Positions 61,559-64,000 of a stretch of 64,000 bases of DNA are shown in pieces. Each line of letters opens with the position of its first letter. The first letter of the stretch is position 1. The translations under genes were made by a program, and so were the position numbers. The stretch is from Solibacillus daqui (GTDB lineage Bacteria > Bacillota > Bacilli > Bacillales_A > Planococcaceae), in assembly GCF_028747805.1 (NCBI RefSeq), contig NZ_CP114887.1, forward strand, positions 1,605,501 through 1,669,500, written 5' to 3'. The notes beneath the pieces were generated by a model, which made no database searches, was not told the DNA's origin, and saw only the letters and a list, made by a program, of their open reading frames with translations.

Positions 61559-61650
61559 TTTTATAAAAAAGATTGAACATTTGAATGCGACTTCGTAATG
61601 AATTGGGCCAGATTGTGGAAGATAAAGTATAAATTTCAGGAGGGTATTTT

Positions 61651-62091
61651 ATGTTTGTAGTAAATGTAGAAGGGGCAATTCGTCGCAATGAGAAATGGCT
61701 TTTAATCCGTAGAAGTGAAAAGGAGGAGCATGCTGGTGGGGGTCTCTCATTAGTAGGCGGAAAGTGTGAAATTGAAGGTGATTCATCTGATATTCTGGAA
61801 AGAACGTTAAAGCGAGAAATTTTTGAAGAAGTAGGTAGCGAAATTACAGGTATTAAATATGTAAATAGCTCCTCCTTCGTTACCGAATCAGGGATAAATG
61901 TAATCGATATAGTTTTCCTATGTCATCATAAATCTGGAGAACCTTACGCTAAAAGTACTGAAGAAGTGGATGATGTTATTTGGATGACTACTTCAGAGGT
62001 TCTTGCTCATACGGAACTACCTATATTTCTAAAAGAAAACATTAAACTTGCAGAGAAAATATTACAAGATAATTTGCATGTGAAATATTAG
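61651..62091 (+). CDS. Nudix hydrolase
   Basis: A 146-residue Nudix protein; the box is GGKCEIEGDSSDILERTLKR followed by EIFEEVG, with a slightly lengthened segment before the REXXEE helix. The N-terminal NVEGAIRRNEKWLLIRRSEK strand pair is typical. Substrate unknown. CAGGAGGGT precedes ATG. Flanked by accessory repeats with GGGCCAGATT and GGGCCATATT. Confidence 0.85.
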   Translation: MFVVNVEGAIRRNEKWLLIRRSEKEEHAGGGLSLVGGKCEIEGDSSDILERTLKREIFEEVGSEITGIKYVNSSSFVTESGINVIDIVFLCHHKSGEPYAKSTEEVDDVIWMTTSEVLAHTELPIFLKENIKLAEKILQDNLHVKY

Positions 62092-62100
62092 TTATCCATA

Positions 62101-62130
62101 TTCCATTATAGGGCCATATTGTGGAATAAC
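62101..62130 (+). repeat. Accessory intergenic motif (copy)
   Basis: TTCCATTATAGGGCCATATT followed by GTGGAATAAC; the TTCCA/TGGAA ends are complementary, as TTCAA/TTGAA are in the copy at 32733. Confidence 0.55.
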
Positions 62131-62270
62131 TCTTTACGTAAAATATGAGAAATAATAATTGAATTGATCTGGGTAGTATTAAGTGCCGGTAGTTCAGAAC
62201 AAGAAGGATTTAACAGTTTGTTTTTTGTACTTATATGTGTATATAAATATATTTCTAGGAGGGGAACAAT

Positions 62271-62819
62271 ATGTTTAGATATAAGATTAATGATGAAAGT
62301 GAATTGCGATTATTAGAGGTGAGACATTCAGAATCCCTTTTTTCATTAACTGATCAATCGAGAATATATTTACGTGAATGGTTACCTTGGGTTGATTTCA
62401 CGAAAACTATTAGCGATTCGAAGCAATTTATTGAAGGTACTTTGAAGCAATTCTGTAACAATAATGGGTTTCAAGCAGGGGTTTGGTATAAAGGAGAATT
62501 TGCGGGAGTTATAGGATTACATAATATAAATTGGGCTAATAAATCAACTTCTATTGGGTATTGGTTAGGAGAAGGATATCAAGGGAAAGGATTAATGACA
62601 AATGCTTGTAAAGCAGTTATAGATTACTGCTTTAATGAATTAAAGTTAAATAGAATCGAAATACGGGTTGCCACAAAAAATCATAAGAGTTTAGCTATCC
62701 CTGAAAAACTCGGATTTCAGAAAGAAGGTTGTCTCAGAAGTGTTGAGTGGTTATACAATAATTATGTAGACCATTTTGTATTCAGTTTAACAAAAGATGA
62801 CTACGATAGAATCAATTGA
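62271..62819 (+). CDS. GNAT acetyltransferase (RimJ/RimL, YdaF-like)
   Basis: A 182-residue RimL-type GNAT: starts MFRYKINDESELRLLEVRHS, then YLREWLPWVDFT, the acetyl-CoA loop GYWLGEGYQGKGLMTNAC, and RIEIRVATKNHKSLAIPEKL ahead of GFQKEGCLR. This matches the YdaF/YdaF-like ribosomal-protein or small-molecule N-acetyltransferases of Bacillus. GGAGGGGAAC precedes ATG. Single-gene unit. Confidence 0.88.
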   Translation: MFRYKINDESELRLLEVRHSESLFSLTDQSRIYLREWLPWVDFTKTISDSKQFIEGTLKQFCNNNGFQAGVWYKGEFAGVIGLHNINWANKSTSIGYWLGEGYQGKGLMTNACKAVIDYCFNELKLNRIEIRVATKNHKSLAIPEKLGFQKEGCLRSVEWLYNNYVDHFVFSLTKDDYDRIN

Positions 62820-63041
62820 TTTTTTTAAAAAATCGATAATTTGTAATAAAGTTTGAATAAAATCATGTTTCCTCTTTAGAATTCTTAGAGGTTAGATGAT
62901 ATTTTTATTGGATATTTATGTTAATGTAATATTAAAGAGTGTGAAGAAATGAACTTAAACTAATGTTGCAATTTAGGTGATCAAGGACAAGTTTACAAAG
63001 AAAACTAGTGAAGCGAAAATACTGAGAAGTGGGGTTTAAAT

Positions 63042-63824
63042 ATGGATAAAATTCTTGAAAAATTACAGGAGCTAGAGTCAGGTGAAGTAGGGATTATTGT
63101 TTATTCTCAAGTAAAACAGGATATAGTTTTATCGTTAAATAAAGGGCTATTAGTGCCGCTTGCTTCAGCTGCAAAAGTTGCGATTGCCTTTTGTATCGTA
63201 AAATTGATTGAAGAAAGACACTATAAATGGAATGACATTGTTGAAGATGTAATTTTTAATCCAAAAGAGGATAGCAACGAAGTGTATCCACACTTTCAAA
63301 GTAGAGAAAACCTGAAACTCCAGGATGCGGTGGAAGTTATGATAGCTTGTCACGATAGCTTTGTCGCTGAGAGAATTGTTCAATTTTGTGGTGGATGGGA
63401 ATTGATTAACGGTAAAATAAAATCATATTTTAAAAGCATAAATATTACTCAAAATGCCAGAGACTTGGATAACAATGGAGAATTGAGTGAGATGTTAGAA
63501 CTTTTACGATTAATACATCAAGGATACAAAACTAATCCTGATTTATGGATTCCAGTTATTAATGGTTTAGTTAGGCAACGAGGTGATATTGAAGGTATAC
63601 CAAGCCACTTGTTAAATCATATGACTGGTGGATTAGATAATGTAGTAGTTGATATTGGGATAATAGGTGAGTTTTCCAAAAACCCGTTATTATTTGTTTT
63701 AGGTGCAAAGGATTTACCAAATCGATTTATAGAAAAATTAGCTGACGAAATAATTATTGATGCAATGAAATTACTTTATGAGGAGTATTGCAATCAGGAA
63801 GTTGAATTGAAGGTGAAAATCTAG
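63042..63824 (+). CDS. Class A beta-lactamase-like serine hydrolase
   Basis: A 260-residue cytosolic protein with the class A order of motifs: S-x-x-K in VPLASAAKVAIAFCIVK (nucleophile Ser), an altered SDN position (CHDSF) and HMTGGLDN in place of KTG. No signal peptide is present, so it is unlikely to protect against external beta-lactams; it may be an esterase or amidase. GTGGGGT precedes ATG. Confidence 0.75.
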   Translation: MDKILEKLQELESGEVGIIVYSQVKQDIVLSLNKGLLVPLASAAKVAIAFCIVKLIEERHYKWNDIVEDVIFNPKEDSNEVYPHFQSRENLKLQDAVEVMIACHDSFVAERIVQFCGGWELINGKIKSYFKSINITQNARDLDNNGELSEMLELLRLIHQGYKTNPDLWIPVINGLVRQRGDIEGIPSHLLNHMTGGLDNVVVDIGIIGEFSKNPLLFVLGAKDLPNRFIEKLADEIIIDAMKLLYEEYCNQEVELKVKI

Positions 63825-63951
63825 CTAGCATATAAAATTTTATTAAGTTAACTGCAGGTTAGTTTAATAAGAATATTCACTGTAGCGGATTTGAACCATG
63901 ATGATATTTCATTGGATATTTAATAATTTTATAGCGTGTTGTATAACTAGT

Positions 63952-64000
63952 GTTCAACAATCGAGCCACATTGTTATGTTATCATTTTGTGGAATAGTGA
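63952..64000 (+). repeat. Accessory intergenic motif (copy at window end)
   Basis: TTCAACAATCGAGCCACATT followed by GTTATG, a close relative of the copy at 32733; the right side is cut by the window end. Confidence 0.55.

Overview
The window is AT-rich DNA from a spore-forming member of the Bacillales. Spore genes are present: a CotH-type coat kinase with a repetitive coat-like protein, and a GerA-type germinant receptor operon. An S-layer-homology amidase, the gene order ccdA / response regulator / ccdC / DUF2621 and many short GNAT, Nudix and DinB genes fit a Lysinibacillus- or Solibacillus-like lineage. That lineage call is an inference from gene content; there is no rRNA in the window and I see no tRNA gene.

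Positions 1-32,650 are mostly chromosomal backbone with many exporters. They hold a stalk-domain protein (partial), an SLH/SH3/amidase_3 wall hydrolase, a tandem pair of small paralogues (one broken by a stop codon), and a heterodimeric ABC exporter. Next come a run of small membrane proteins, a PadR-controlled ABC-2 exporter operon with two copies of an operator-like repeat, an rRNA methyltransferase, a soluble PAS-MCP sensor and a second heterodimeric exporter (YheI/YheH type). The spore coat locus, RarD, and the DUF1641-NDH-2 pair follow. The stretch ends with an unrecognised two-gene unit (the second gene TPR plus a degenerate GGDEF-like domain) and a CBS/ACT protein.

Positions 32,700-51,000 look like accessory DNA: short, mostly single-gene transcription units for detoxification or resistance-like enzymes. 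These include GrpB, peptidase E, an aminoglycoside-type phosphotransferase, an AAC(6')-like acetyltransferase, a P-loop kinase, an RNHCP protein, a T-box-controlled GNAT, Nudix, DinB, CPBP protease, MFS and a serine hydrolase. Related intergenic sequences recur between them. An intact IS3-family element sits inside what was a terminator hairpin. A ger operon in the order A-C-D-B lies in the middle. Positions 60,300-64,000 resume the same style of genes and intergenic motifs (HIT, PP2C-like, Nudix, GNAT, beta-lactamase-like).

Positions 51,600-60,100 are backbone again: ccdA, a CheY-like regulator, ccdC and a convergent DUF2621 gene, then the DUF1659-DUF2922-YvrJ cluster, a Sco copper protein, a 1,127-residue secreted helical-repeat protein and a LysE-type exporter.

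The strongest unusual signals are non-coding. (1) A T-box riboswitch reads into a lone acetyltransferase. (2) A dispersed element has a constant head followed by hairpins whose stems differ completely while the loop keeps a WWACGG core. (3) A conserved 3'-UTR block lies directly before five unrelated hairpins. (4) Seven tandem 20-21 bp units start with CGCAC. (5) An inverted repeat encloses a Shine-Dalgarno sequence.
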